A stretch of DNA of 64,000 nucleotides from Pseudomonas saliphila (GCF_008638345.1 NZ_VTVA01000009.1:62001-126000), one strand, 5' to 3'. Numbered from the stretch's first letter, positions 37,160-46,786 are shown. Numbers and translations are program-made. Notes: a model not told the origin generated them from the letters alone.

Positions 37160-37460
37160 AACGGCTCCCTCAGTTCTTGTTCTAGATATTTGAGTAGTGC
37201 CCAGGCTATGCATATCCGGACACTCGGGTTCAACGTGGCCCTAACGCTAGACCCCGGCCGCATCGCCCTCAATGACATATCGTGACAGCGAGGCACCCCC
37301 CGTGCCATTCGCTGGAATCGGCGCCTGGCAAATCTGTGGGGGGACATGATTGGCGCGAATGGTTCAGGCGTGACCTGAAAAGCGCTGGGCCATGCCCGGG
37401 CCGGGCGCTATAACACCAGGACGGTGACATAACGCTAAAAACAATTATCTGGAGTGTCTT
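37160..37460. promoter_or_regulatory. Divergent promoter region P450 / SnoaL-like gene
   Basis: 301 bases between divergent operons. Several GC-rich short repeats are present (for example GCCCGGGC near 37395), but no clear operator. The last 40 bases before the plus-strand ATG are AT-rich and probably contain its promoter. Confidence 0.35.
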
Positions 37461-38132
37461 ATGTACGGTCTCTATTCAAAGCAATTGGGTGAGAACCATC
37501 TCGATGCACAGCAACGCAAATACCTGCAGCAGCTGCGTGTCGGTTCAGCCCTGAACATTGAAGGCGCTGGCGGCATGGCGGGCGGCAATACCCGCAAGAA
37601 TTTTGCCAGCGGCAGTGCCTGGTTATCCGGTTTCTTTGATATGGGTGCCCAGAACATCGTCGACATGTATGCCGATGAATTTGTCTGGGAAGACATGGAG
37701 TTCGACCTGACGATCACTGACAAGGAAGAACTATTCAAGTTCTTTACCGTATTCGATGATGCCGGTCCGGATTCTCCGCATGGTGTTCATGTCTTCAACC
37801 TAATCAGCTATGACGGTCATCAGGTGTCGCCTTCCCACGCTACCATTTGCCCCGAAGGCGTGCCCGAGGGGTGGGACGAGGCTGAGTATCAGCGCCTGGC
37901 AGGGCCGATCAAGATCGGAAGCGACTTCGAATACGACGAATGGGGCTATATGCAGTGGGTATGGCGAGCCCAGCATAATTCCGACTTCTTCGGCATCCCG
38001 GCCGCCGGCAAGACTACGTTCACGCGTGGCACTTCAACCCAGTTCTATCGCAACGGCAAGATCGTACGCTGCCGCACGCACTGGAACTTCCGTGAGTTCG
38101 CCATACAACTGGGCGTCGTACCACGCGTCTGA
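37461..38132 (+). CDS. SnoaL/NTF2-like domain protein (long form)
   Basis: A cone-fold protein of 223 residues, larger than its relatives because of an about 45-residue N-terminal extension and an insert of about 30 residues in the middle. The core ADEFVWEDMEF near 75 and the C-terminal W-x-W...H-x-x-DF-x-G-x-PAAGK pattern are shared with the genes at 47073 and 61491. NTF2/SnoaL folds serve as cyclases, epoxide hydrolases, isomerases or binding proteins. GGAG precedes the ATG. First gene of a plus-strand trio with an aldo/keto reductase and a Rieske protein. Confidence 0.82.
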   Translation: MYGLYSKQLGENHLDAQQRKYLQQLRVGSALNIEGAGGMAGGNTRKNFASGSAWLSGFFDMGAQNIVDMYADEFVWEDMEFDLTITDKEELFKFFTVFDDAGPDSPHGVHVFNLISYDGHQVSPSHATICPEGVPEGWDEAEYQRLAGPIKIGSDFEYDEWGYMQWVWRAQHNSDFFGIPAAGKTTFTRGTSTQFYRNGKIVRCRTHWNFREFAIQLGVVPRV

Positions 38133-38153
38133 ACGCAGCGAGGCAGATAGCCC

Positions 38154-39203
38154 ATGCAATATTCCATTCTTGGCCGTAGCGGCCTGCGGGTGTCCAGGCT
38201 TAGCCTGGGCACCATGACCTTTGGCCCGGGCGCGGAGTGGTCGCGCTCGGAAGCCGAAAGTCGGGCGGTGTTCGACACCTATGTCGAAGCCGGCGGCAAT
38301 TTCATCGATACCGCCAATATGTACACCGGCGGCGAGAGTGAACGCATCGTCGGTCGGCTGGTTGCAGCCGACCGCGAGCGTTTCGTCATCAGCACCAAAT
38401 ACACCAATGCGTTGCCGGGCAGGTCAGATCCCAATGCCGCCGGCATGCATCGCAAAAGCCTGACTCAGTCGCTGGATGCCAGTCTCCAGCGGTTGGGCGT
38501 GGATTACATTGATCTGTACATGGTCCACTGGTGGGACTTCACCACCCCGGTGGAGGAGGTGCACCGCGCGCTGGATGACGCCATCAGCGCCGGCAAGATC
38601 CTGCATGTCGGGCTCTCCGATGTGCCAGCCTGGGTGGTGTCCCGGGCTCAGGCGTTCCATGAATTGCGCGGGTTGTGCCCGATCAGCTGCATGCAGCTGG
38701 AATACAGCCTGGTGCAACGCTCCATCGAACGGGAACATCTGCCGCTGGCGCAGGCCTACGACATCGGCGTCACGGCCTGGTCCCCACTGGCCGGCGGCAT
38801 ACTCAGCGGCAAGTACACCCGTAAGGCGCAATCAGGTGGCCCCAGACGGGTCGACTCGATGCAACTACAGGCGCTGGATGATCGTAACCGGGGCATTGCC
38901 AAGGCCCTGGATCAGGTAGCTGATCGTCTGGGTGTGACCTCATCCCAGGCGGCCCTGGCCTGGGTCATGTCACGCGGAGTCATACCCATTGTCGGCGCTA
39001 CCCGTGCAGAGCAGATGCGCGAAAACCTCGCCGCTTGCTCGGCTCAGCTGGATGCACAGTCGCTAGCGGAACTGGACAAGATCAGCGACTTCGACAAGGG
39101 CCATCCGTACAACATGCTCGACTGGGAGATGCCAGTCAGCCTTGGCTATGGCGGCATGTTCGATCAGATCGACATACCCCGCTTCCCTGGCCGCCGTCCG
39201 TAA
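38154..39203 (+). CDS. Aldo/keto reductase
   Basis: An NADPH-dependent TIM-barrel reductase of 349 residues interconverting a carbonyl and an alcohol. Catalytic Asp and Tyr are in FIDTANMYTGGESE, Lys in STKYTN and His in MVHWWD. The C-terminal cofactor loop is IPIVGATRAEQMREN. It resembles the YajO/Tas-type group, where substrates are diverse. Lies 21 bases after the SnoaL-like gene and 23 bases before the Rieske gene. Confidence 0.93.
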   Translation: MQYSILGRSGLRVSRLSLGTMTFGPGAEWSRSEAESRAVFDTYVEAGGNFIDTANMYTGGESERIVGRLVAADRERFVISTKYTNALPGRSDPNAAGMHRKSLTQSLDASLQRLGVDYIDLYMVHWWDFTTPVEEVHRALDDAISAGKILHVGLSDVPAWVVSRAQAFHELRGLCPISCMQLEYSLVQRSIEREHLPLAQAYDIGVTAWSPLAGGILSGKYTRKAQSGGPRRVDSMQLQALDDRNRGIAKALDQVADRLGVTSSQAALAWVMSRGVIPIVGATRAEQMRENLAACSAQLDAQSLAELDKISDFDKGHPYNMLDWEMPVSLGYGGMFDQIDIPRFPGRRP

Positions 39204-39226
39204 CAACAATGAATGAGGAGAGCACC

Positions 39227-39565
39227 ATGAGCACAGCAGACGCTGAACTGATCGCAAGTAGTCTGGTTTTTCATAAAGTTGGCTCTGCCGAAGCCCTGCG
39301 CAACGGCGAGCCTATTGGCGCAAAGGTAGGAGACCAGGCCGTTGCGGTGTTTCTGGTGGATGATGACATCATCGCCACCGAGGGCATCTGCCCCCACGCC
39401 ACGGGCCCTCTGCACGAGGGCGAAGTCGAGGGCCGGGTTCTGACCTGCCCCTGGCACGGCTGGAGTTTCGATCTGGATAGTGGCGTCTGTGTGGACGACC
39501 CATGCCTGCACCTGAAACGCTTCCCGGTCCAGGTCAAGGGCGATGACATCCTAGTCGGACTTTAG
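39227..39565 (+). CDS. Rieske-type 2Fe-2S ferredoxin
   Basis: A 112-residue single-domain Rieske protein, with the cluster ligands Cys55, His57, Cys74 and His77 in CPHATGPLHEG and CPWHGWSFD. GAGGAG precedes the ATG at 39227. Proteins of this size carry electrons to ring-hydroxylating or other oxygenases, or form a NirD-like subunit. No Rieske oxygenase subunit is in the window, so its partner may be the P450, an off-window oxygenase or an unknown enzyme. Confidence 0.92.
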   Translation: MSTADAELIASSLVFHKVGSAEALRNGEPIGAKVGDQAVAVFLVDDDIIATEGICPHATGPLHEGEVEGRVLTCPWHGWSFDLDSGVCVDDPCLHLKRFPVQVKGDDILVGL

Positions 39566-39583
39566 GCCGATCAAAGCAATCCC

Positions 39584-39609
39584 AGGGCGCCTACGGGCGC
39601 TCTTTTTTG
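39584..39609 (+). terminator. Rho-independent terminator after the Rieske gene
   Basis: 8-bp stem (39584-39591 with 39596-39603, one G-T pair, TACG loop) followed by a six-base T run on the plus strand. Confidence 0.85.
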
Positions 39610-39668
39610 TCCGGAAAAACAGGCCTGTCGCCTGTCCCGATACACTTTTCCTTCCTTAGAAATGACAA

Positions 39669-39696
39669 GGCCGACACCGCTATAACGGTGCCGGCC
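39669..39696 (-). terminator. Hairpin after the HAE3-type RND gene
   Basis: 11-position stem with a single A-C mismatch (GGCCG-A-CACCG with CGGTG-C-CGGCC) and a 6-base loop, 22 bases past the stop codon on the minus strand. Confidence 0.5.
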
Positions 39697-39717
39697 CTGT
39701 GCGGCTTGCCTTGACGG

Positions 39718-42165
39718 TCAGCTGGCTCGGGCCAGTGGCTGGTGCGACCGCGTCTGCTCCTCACGCACCTGCGAATGGAGCGGCTGCTGCACCTCTGCCG
39801 TCTTGCGATCCGGCATCAGGAAGGTCATCAGACTCGGTACGATGATCAGCGCGCCCAGCATGTTCCAAAGGAACATGAACGCAAGCAGTATGCCCATGTC
39901 TGCCTGGAACTTGATCGGTGACCAAGCCCAGGTGATGACCGCCGCCGACAGGGTGATGCCGATCAACGCCACCACCTTACCGGTGGAGCCCAGTGCAGCC
40001 AGATAGGCTTCACGTACAGAGTATCCGCGGCGGTAGAAGACCAGATGCATGGTCAGCAGGTAGAGTGCGTAATCCACGCCAATACCCACACCCAGTGCGA
40101 CCACCGGCAAGGTAGCCACCTTTACGCCAATGCCCAGGATAACCATTAAGGCTTCGCAGAAGATGGTCGTCACCACCAGTGGAATGACCGCCGAAACCAC
40201 CGCGCGCCAGCTGCGGAAGGTGATGAAGCACAATAGAATCACCGATGCATATACATACAGCAGCATGGTGACGTTGGCTTTCTTCACCGCAATGTTGGTC
40301 GCCGCCTCGATACCCGAGGAGCCGGCTGCCAGGAGGAATTGCCGTTCAGGCGTATTGTGTTCGGCTGCGAACGCCTCGACTGCCTCTACCAGCCCGGTCA
40401 GGGTCTCTGCTTTGTGGTCGGACAGAAAAGCGACGACCGGTGCTACCGATCTACCGTCGTTGAACATTTCCGGGTTGGAGTCGTAAACGGTATTGAGCGC
40501 ATCCTGTATGACAAAGGGATCACGGTTGATGGTCTCCCATTTTAGCGACCCTTCGAATCCCGCTGATGTGTAGCGCCGGGCCAGACTGGCTGCAGATACT
40601 GTGGTCTGCACACCAGGCAGTTCCCTCAATATCTGCTCCAGACGCTCCATTTCCCACAGGGTTTCATAATTAATGAGGCCTTGGGGCGGAGTGGAGACAA
40701 TTACCGCGAACTGGTCGCTGGACAGCTGGTAATGACTGGTGATGTACGCGTTGTCCCGGTTGTACTCCGAGTCGGCACGCAGCTCAGGTGCGCCCGGGTC
40801 CAGGTCGCCAATCTGGATATTCAGGCTGACGGCAAACGCGCCCGCCGTAAAGATGGCAGTGAAGATCAGCACACCCGCTGCCCTACGACGGTCCGTGAAG
40901 CCACCGAACCAGCGGATCACCGGATGTATTTTCTGCTCTCCATCGGCATCGATGTTCCTGCTCTTGCGGACTCCGGTATACGACAGCAGTACCGGCAACA
41001 GAATAAGGTTGGTAAAAATCAGCACACCGACCCCGATACTCGCCGCAGCCGCCAGCCCGCGGATGACCGGGATATCGATCACTGCCAATACCGCGAAACC
41101 GACTGCGTTGGCCAGCAGCGCAGTAAGTCCCGCAAGAAACAGGCGGCGGAACGTATAACGAGCGGCAACATATTTATGCGTGCCACGGGCGATATCCTGA
41201 GTTACCCCATTCATTTTCTGGGAGCCGTGGGACACGCCAATGGCAAAAATCAGAAAGGGCACCAGAATGGAATAGGGGTCCAGGGCAAACCCCGCGATCT
41301 GCATCACACCGAGCTGCCAGACTACCGCCACTGCCGAGCAGCCAGTCACCAGAAGGGTGCTGCGCCAGCAGCCTGTGTACAGCCTGATGATCGCCACTGT
41401 TATCAGCGCTGCCAACAGGAAATAGTTCAACACCTGCCCCAGGCCGCGGATCAGGTCACCTACGAGCTGCGCAAAGCCGATCACATGGATGGTCACGCCC
41501 TGCTCCTCAAAGCGCTTGAGGCCCTCGATCTGATCGCGGAACGCCCGGTAATCGAGCGTGTCGCCGGTAGTGGGATCACTATCCACCAATGGCACGAACA
41601 GCATGCTTGAACGATGGTCGTTGCTTACCAGCGAGCCGGCAATCCCAGCACGGCCGATATTGCGTCGCAGCTTTTCGATGCTCTGCTCCGAGCCGTCAAA
41701 ACTGTCCGGCATAACCGAACCGCCCTGATAACCATCAGCGGTAATCTCGGTCCAGCGCACCACGGGCATCCACAGGGATTTCATGAAGGATCTGTCCACT
41801 CCGGGGATCAGAAACACCTCATCGTTGATCTCCCGCAGTGTATTGAGATATTCCGCGTCATAGATGTCGCCGTCCTTATTGCTGACCACGATGCGCACGG
41901 AATTGCCCAGGCCCTTGAGCTCGCCGGCATGTTCCATGTAGTTGCGAATGAACTCGTGGGACTGCGGCATCATGTCTTCGAAACTCACCTTCATTGGCAA
42001 GCGGACCGCAAAGAAGCTCAGCGCCAAAGTAATGAACAGGCACAACGTCATCAGCAGGGTTCGGTGGTTGAACACCAGCCGTTCAATAAGACCACCAGTA
42101 CTTCTGTCAAACTCGCTCGGGTTGGATATGACTGGCATATCCGGATTTTTTATAATTTGTTTCAT
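39718..42165 (-). CDS. RND/MMPL-type transporter (HAE3-like, 815 aa)
   Basis: A 12-helix RND-superfamily membrane protein of the shorter HAE3 type, related to MMPL and hopanoid/sterol transporters. An N-terminal helix (TLLMTLCLFITLALSFFAV) is followed by a periplasmic domain, five clustered helices, a second periplasmic domain and a second helix cluster with FCEALMVILGIGVKV and GVGIGVDYALYLL, the Asp-bearing TM helix. It ends the minus-strand series DUF1302, DUF1329, YCF48, RND, a set I know to recur in hydrophobic-compound degraders. Movement of a hydrophobic substrate or product across the envelope is the likely job. Confidence 0.88.
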   Translation of the reverse strand: MKQIIKNPDMPVISNPSEFDRSTGGLIERLVFNHRTLLMTLCLFITLALSFFAVRLPMKVSFEDMMPQSHEFIRNYMEHAGELKGLGNSVRIVVSNKDGDIYDAEYLNTLREINDEVFLIPGVDRSFMKSLWMPVVRWTEITADGYQGGSVMPDSFDGSEQSIEKLRRNIGRAGIAGSLVSNDHRSSMLFVPLVDSDPTTGDTLDYRAFRDQIEGLKRFEEQGVTIHVIGFAQLVGDLIRGLGQVLNYFLLAALITVAIIRLYTGCWRSTLLVTGCSAVAVVWQLGVMQIAGFALDPYSILVPFLIFAIGVSHGSQKMNGVTQDIARGTHKYVAARYTFRRLFLAGLTALLANAVGFAVLAVIDIPVIRGLAAAASIGVGVLIFTNLILLPVLLSYTGVRKSRNIDADGEQKIHPVIRWFGGFTDRRRAAGVLIFTAIFTAGAFAVSLNIQIGDLDPGAPELRADSEYNRDNAYITSHYQLSSDQFAVIVSTPPQGLINYETLWEMERLEQILRELPGVQTTVSAASLARRYTSAGFEGSLKWETINRDPFVIQDALNTVYDSNPEMFNDGRSVAPVVAFLSDHKAETLTGLVEAVEAFAAEHNTPERQFLLAAGSSGIEAATNIAVKKANVTMLLYVYASVILLCFITFRSWRAVVSAVIPLVVTTIFCEALMVILGIGVKVATLPVVALGVGIGVDYALYLLTMHLVFYRRGYSVREAYLAALGSTGKVVALIGITLSAAVITWAWSPIKFQADMGILLAFMFLWNMLGALIIVPSLMTFLMPDRKTAEVQQPLHSQVREEQTRSHQPLARAS

Positions 42166-42192
42166 CTGCTTAATCCCGGATCGGTTGATTAA

Positions 42193-43299
42193 CTATCTGC
42201 GGACAGACAACGTCTGCACGGCCTCGGACCGGATTCCTTCCAGGCTGGTTATCAGCAATCTCTTTCCGTCCAGTGAAATCACTCCGGTATAACGCGCATA
42301 GCCCTTGCCTGACTTAAGCTGCAGGACATCTGTAGCCGCGTTGCCAAACAGCATGTCGCCGCGGGCATTGACCAGAACGAAATCACCCTCGTCCGACAAC
42401 GTGGCGCCCGCTGTCAGCGAAATGCTGGAGGGACCCTCCAAAGGCATCCAGTTGAGACCTTCATCATCGCTGCGATAGGCCGCGCCGCTTAGACCGTATG
42501 CGATGATGCTATCGCCCACGCCAAGCAAGCCGAAAAAGCTCCCGTCATATCCGGTTTCGATTTTTTCAAAGCGCTGTGTCTGTGGCTCCAGCTTGAACAC
42601 AACGCCACGTTCAGCGGCGATGTATACGGCATCGCCTACGCCCTGAATGGCGTTCAGATTCAACAGCTCTTCATTATCTATGCGATGCAGCCACGGCTCC
42701 CAGGTCTCTCCGCCATCGCTGGTGACAGCCAGAGTGCCAAACGATCCGACAACAAAACCGCGCTCAGCATCAGCGAACCACACGTCCAGCAAGGGTAGTG
42801 CCGGCCCTGCGGCATAGTTCAAGGAGATGGCCGACTGTGCTGCCTCCAGAGCCTCTGGCTCGATCTGCAGGCCTGCGTAATGTTCAGTGAAGCGTTCGCC
42901 GGCAAGCCGGCCATCCAGCTGCTTCTCCCAACTGACTCCGGCATCCTTGCTATGCAGGATCACGCCGTCATGACCCACTATCCAGCCTTTCTCGGGGGTT
43001 GGAAAATGCAGCGCGAGCAGATCGCTTTGCACCGGCGAAGGACTTTGCGTCCATTGATTGCCATCCGTGGACGTGGCGATCAACCCTTGGGCGCCTACCG
43101 CCACCATTATTTCGCCGGCCTTAGCTACAGCCTGTGTCGGGCGCTCTGCCAGGCGCGTAATCTCGTGGGCAGGCCAGTCAAGCGGGTCGCGAAACTCGGC
43201 ATGGGTGTATAAGGAAAGAGGCATCAACATCAGCAGCATCAAAAACTGTGCAGGCTTAGGTCTTGCACTCAGATATACGCGATGAAAAACAGTGCTCAT
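42193..43299 (-). CDS. YCF48/BNR-type beta-propeller protein, exported
   Basis: A 368-residue secreted beta-propeller related to YCF48 (photosystem II assembly factor) proteins. The ATG at 43299 is chosen because AGGAG stands 7 bases before it. A signal peptide spans about residues 15-34. Repeated blade motifs are seen: GAQGLIATSTDGNQW, GHDGVILHSKDAGVSWE, GSFGTLAVTSDGGETWE. It lies between the DUF1329 and RND genes and is probably a periplasmic assembly or binding partner of the transporter. Confidence 0.87.
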   Translation of the reverse strand: MSTVFHRVYLSARPKPAQFLMLLMLMPLSLYTHAEFRDPLDWPAHEITRLAERPTQAVAKAGEIMVAVGAQGLIATSTDGNQWTQSPSPVQSDLLALHFPTPEKGWIVGHDGVILHSKDAGVSWEKQLDGRLAGERFTEHYAGLQIEPEALEAAQSAISLNYAAGPALPLLDVWFADAERGFVVGSFGTLAVTSDGGETWEPWLHRIDNEELLNLNAIQGVGDAVYIAAERGVVFKLEPQTQRFEKIETGYDGSFFGLLGVGDSIIAYGLSGAAYRSDDEGLNWMPLEGPSSISLTAGATLSDEGDFVLVNARGDMLFGNAATDVLQLKSGKGYARYTGVISLDGKRLLITSLEGIRSEAVQTLSVRR

Positions 43300-43405
43300 T
43301 GTCATCTCCTGCCAGCTTGCAATTCGGATCCACATGATCTGCATACCAGAACCTCCGATCCGAAAAGGGTGGGGGGCAAAAGCCAGGCTTCTGCCCCATT
43401 CTCGG

Positions 43406-44803
43406 TCAGCGCACACTGGCTCCGGACATTGCTCTTGGTGACAGCCTCAGCACCAATCCTTCACTATCGCTGTAGCCCCGCAAGTAGTTACCAGGCTCTT
43501 CGGCTCCGACGTTGATCAGTACGTAATTACCTTTGATCAAGTCGTTGGCAACAAAAGAGTTATTGATCATGCCGCCGGTATCGTAGGCAGGAAAATTGTA
43601 CAAATCCTGCACTTTCCATAGCGCGCCGCTGTTGTCATAGGACTCCGTCTGCACCAGACACCAGCAGTCCTCTTCAATAAGGAATACCCGCTTACTGTAA
43701 GCGTGCCGGGCGCCATCCTTGCGGTCTGCTTCAACTACCCATATGCGACGCTTCTCCCAGCGCAACACATCCGGGTTAACGTGATTGTCCGCAAGAACTT
43801 TTTCGGAACTTAGCTGCTGACCAAAAACGTTGTACGGAACGATCATTTCTTTCTTACCCACCAGCTTGAAATCAAACCTGTCCATACGACCAGTGAAGCC
43901 CCACGGCTCATCCCAGAACAGCACGCCGGCGTAGGCGGTCATGGGAATGTCGTAGGCAAATTCGGGCGCCTTGCGCACGCGGCGCTGCCCGGGGGTATAG
44001 ATCCAGATGGGCGCAGGCGCGGCTGAATCAGGCGTGTAATAGTTCAGGAACTGAGTACCGGCCGAGGTAGGAGGAGAGTAAAGAAGGGTATTGAAACCAA
44101 ACACCGCATCGTAAGTATCTTCACGGAGTTCACCGGTTTTTTCTGACCAGGGATGCAGGTAAGAAGCATCGTTACCCGGCAACGGATTGCGCGCCCCGCC
44201 GTGATCGACGAGCCAGCTCTTGCTGCGGAACTGCGTTACAGCCGGGGCGAAACGGAAGAGGTGATTCCACATCGCCTCATAGCCTGTCTTCGGAACCGGG
44301 AAGGGAATGCCCTGAAAGGGCTTGCCGTCGTCAGCTGCGCCTTCAACCTTGTCACCTTCTACGGCTCCGGCGAGCTTGGCGGTAGTGGCATTCTTCACAG
44401 TGTTGTCCAGGAACCACTCCGGATATCCCATACTACGGCGAGTTGGGTAGACGTCCAGCCGATAGCTTGGAAAACGCTCCAGCATTGCCTTGGTGCCCGC
44501 GCCTAGCTGGTCCTCATACTCCGCCAGGTTTTCCGAAGTAATGCTATATAGCTTCTCATCGCCAGCGAATGGGTCATCGTAGATATCCGGATTGGCCTTC
44601 TGCTGGCCGATCAGCCCCCCCTCATAAGCAGGAATGGAGCCATCGGCATTGGCCTTCTGCTCAGCGCCAAAACGGGTCAGGCTCTGGCCGAGCTGCTCCG
44701 CTTCTTCTGCAGCCACTGCCGCATAGCCGGTGCTACTCGCCAGAACAGTGATGGCGATTGCCAGCGCGGAGTGGTAGAACGCATTGATCTTGTTGTTTTT
44801 CAT
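43406..44803 (-). CDS. DUF1329 outer-membrane/periplasmic protein
   Basis: A 465-residue exported protein of the DUF1329 family, distantly LolA/B-like in fold by family knowledge. The ATG at 44803 is better spaced from the GAGG site than one two codons earlier. A signal peptide ends around residue 30. AEQLGQSLTRFGAEQKANADGSIPAYEGG and RKAPEFAYD are characteristic segments. Encoded right after DUF1302, with which it almost always pairs. May handle hydrophobic substrates on the inner face of the outer membrane. Confidence 0.88.
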   Translation of the reverse strand: MKNNKINAFYHSALAIAITVLASSTGYAAVAAEEAEQLGQSLTRFGAEQKANADGSIPAYEGGLIGQQKANPDIYDDPFAGDEKLYSITSENLAEYEDQLGAGTKAMLERFPSYRLDVYPTRRSMGYPEWFLDNTVKNATTAKLAGAVEGDKVEGAADDGKPFQGIPFPVPKTGYEAMWNHLFRFAPAVTQFRSKSWLVDHGGARNPLPGNDASYLHPWSEKTGELREDTYDAVFGFNTLLYSPPTSAGTQFLNYYTPDSAAPAPIWIYTPGQRRVRKAPEFAYDIPMTAYAGVLFWDEPWGFTGRMDRFDFKLVGKKEMIVPYNVFGQQLSSEKVLADNHVNPDVLRWEKRRIWVVEADRKDGARHAYSKRVFLIEEDCWCLVQTESYDNSGALWKVQDLYNFPAYDTGGMINNSFVANDLIKGNYVLINVGAEEPGNYLRGYSDSEGLVLRLSPRAMSGASVR

Positions 44804-44831
44804 AATCATATCCTCAGACTGTCCGTAGAGC

Positions 44832-46544
44832 TCAAAACGAAGTTTTGTACATCAACGCAACCCAACCTTTATCATTCAAAGCAACCGGGCCATTACCGCC
44901 AAAGCCGGAGTAGGATTCCCCCAACCCAGGCACCGTTGTCTTGGGACTTGTCTTCCAGTTGTAACCGTTGTATTGCAGCGTCACGGTATGCTTCTGTTGA
45001 TAAGTCCCCTTGATGCCTATCGAATAGATCTGCGTGTCTTCGGCATAAAAGGCGCCAGCAGCGTAGGCAGGGTTACCGGAGATACCGTAAGTCAACGAAA
45101 CCGGCATGCTCATATCCAGTCCCGGCGCTACCTGCATCCACTGCGGTTCGAACAGCAGGGCAATAGCCAGTGAATTGCGGGTCGCACAACCATCCCACTT
45201 GTCGCCAGATTGAGTGCCGTCTACGCTGTCAACACAACTGCCGTAACCCTCACCATTGAAGAACTGTTCGTTCTCGGTTACTCGATCGAGGTGGGTGTAG
45301 GACAGCTCGGCCAGCAAAATACCGGTATCCCAGAGAGCATTCTGCTGCAGGCTCATCAGACCGTTTGCGATGACGTTGATCACATTGCCCCGGGCGCCCT
45401 CGCGGTAGGCTACCCCGGGTTGGCCATTGGAAAAGGCGCTGTTCAAGGCAGTGTCAGTACGGTAGGAAATTTCGAGGCCCGTACTCAAAGTCCCAAACGT
45501 ACGTTCATAGCTCAGGCCATAGAGCTTGACCTTGTCGGCATAATTGAGGTGTACCTCCCCACCTCCGCCGGCATAGATACTACCGCCTGGCCACGGCTGA
45601 ACCTCATCGAACTGGCGATAGTAGAAGCCCAGATCGCCCTTGGCCCAATCCGGCGCCCAGTCCACCTTGATACCAAAATTGTCGTTGATATCGTCGGGCT
45701 CGTATTCATTGCCGGCCGAGACGGGACCGCCAAACATGCCAGCCACTGCGCCGCCGCTAGTGGGCCCGCTGTAGAGAATGTCAAAAGGCGCGAGATATGT
45801 GCCCCCTTCTGGAAAACGGTTGGCACGAAACTCCAGGAAATACTGTGCAGAGACCGACAGCGTATCGGTCAGGTCAGCCGTCGCCATAAGCTGGGTACGG
45901 GGAAGAAACAGCTCCTTTACCTCGGAGCCGGGCTGCGTAAAGGCCTTAAGGAAATCGATCGGATGCTGCGAATAACCGATATTGGAGAAACCGAAGAACA
46001 GTGCGTTCCCCCATTGCTGCGTGAACCGGCCGGCACGTAGATAAACCGGAACATCCCCTACTTCCGTGTTGTGAAAGACGAAAGCGTCGAGTATCTCGCC
46101 ACCCTGGATGTGGTAACGCTCGGTCTTGCTCGAGTAATTACCGCTCGGGTAGCTGAGAATCGCATCGAAGTTGGGGTTCGGGTTGGTTTCGACATCATCG
46201 TCGTAGGCGAAATCCTTCCAGACCGAGCCCGATAACCGGAACCCGGTGCGGCCTTTGTAGACGCCCTGAAGCTCGCTAAGCGCCTGGAACCGGTTGGTGA
46301 CCATGTCACCCTGGTCGAATTTGTAGTTGCTCGAGGCGTAGAACGGATGGTTGCCGATACCGTCATCCCTGTCCTGGGCGCGCCAACCAGCAGTGTATTG
46401 CACAGTAGTATCCAGACTGACATTCCAGTCCGGATGAGCGTGGATCTGAAACGCATGGGCTTGAGGTATAACGCTCGCCGCGAGTATGGCCACTGGCAAA
46501 AGTTTTAATGGCGGTAGAGCCAGGTTTCTTATCATCTTTCGCAT
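44832..46544 (-). CDS. DUF1302 outer-membrane protein (predicted beta-barrel)
   Basis: A 570-residue exported protein. The ATG at 46544 has GAAGG 8 bases upstream and starts a signal peptide ending in AHA near residue 31. The mature part alternates short amphipathic strands and ends KGWVALMYKTSF, with the C-terminal Phe typical of outer-membrane barrels. DUF1302 members are linked to uptake of hydrophobic substrates. First gene of the four-gene envelope operon. Confidence 0.88.
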   Translation of the reverse strand: MRKMIRNLALPPLKLLPVAILAASVIPQAHAFQIHAHPDWNVSLDTTVQYTAGWRAQDRDDGIGNHPFYASSNYKFDQGDMVTNRFQALSELQGVYKGRTGFRLSGSVWKDFAYDDDVETNPNPNFDAILSYPSGNYSSKTERYHIQGGEILDAFVFHNTEVGDVPVYLRAGRFTQQWGNALFFGFSNIGYSQHPIDFLKAFTQPGSEVKELFLPRTQLMATADLTDTLSVSAQYFLEFRANRFPEGGTYLAPFDILYSGPTSGGAVAGMFGGPVSAGNEYEPDDINDNFGIKVDWAPDWAKGDLGFYYRQFDEVQPWPGGSIYAGGGGEVHLNYADKVKLYGLSYERTFGTLSTGLEISYRTDTALNSAFSNGQPGVAYREGARGNVINVIANGLMSLQQNALWDTGILLAELSYTHLDRVTENEQFFNGEGYGSCVDSVDGTQSGDKWDGCATRNSLAIALLFEPQWMQVAPGLDMSMPVSLTYGISGNPAYAAGAFYAEDTQIYSIGIKGTYQQKHTVTLQYNGYNWKTSPKTTVPGLGESYSGFGGNGPVALNDKGWVALMYKTSF

Positions 46545-46629
46545 GACACACCTTCTTGGATTTATTATGAGGTTACTGTCGTAGAGCCCATATCGATAAC
46601 GGGCTGTTGAATGCTCCATGGCACTTGCT

Positions 46630-46735
46630 TTACATAGATTCTTTCACGGGCGACTCCTCTTCAGGTATCTGGCGAGCAGGGATAAAGTCACCCTCTTTCC
46701 CAGCTGCAGGATCATTGAAGGTAGCTACCAACCCT
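46630..46735 (-). pseudogene. 3' relict of a second indolepyruvate ferredoxin oxidoreductase-like gene
   Basis: The minus strand reads ATFNDPAAGK then GDFIPARQIP then SPVKESM and stop. This matches the C terminus of the gene at 47656-51186 (ATFNDPAAGKVGTFIPVRQIP, SPVKEPM, stop) with roughly three quarters nucleotide identity over about 100 bases, including some bases beyond the stop codon. Homology stops abruptly upstream. It is the decayed tail of a paralogue or of a duplicated copy. Confidence 0.85.
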
Positions 46736-46786
46736 GAATGCGATAACCGTACTAGCCGACAACCACTACCGACTCATACTGCATCT

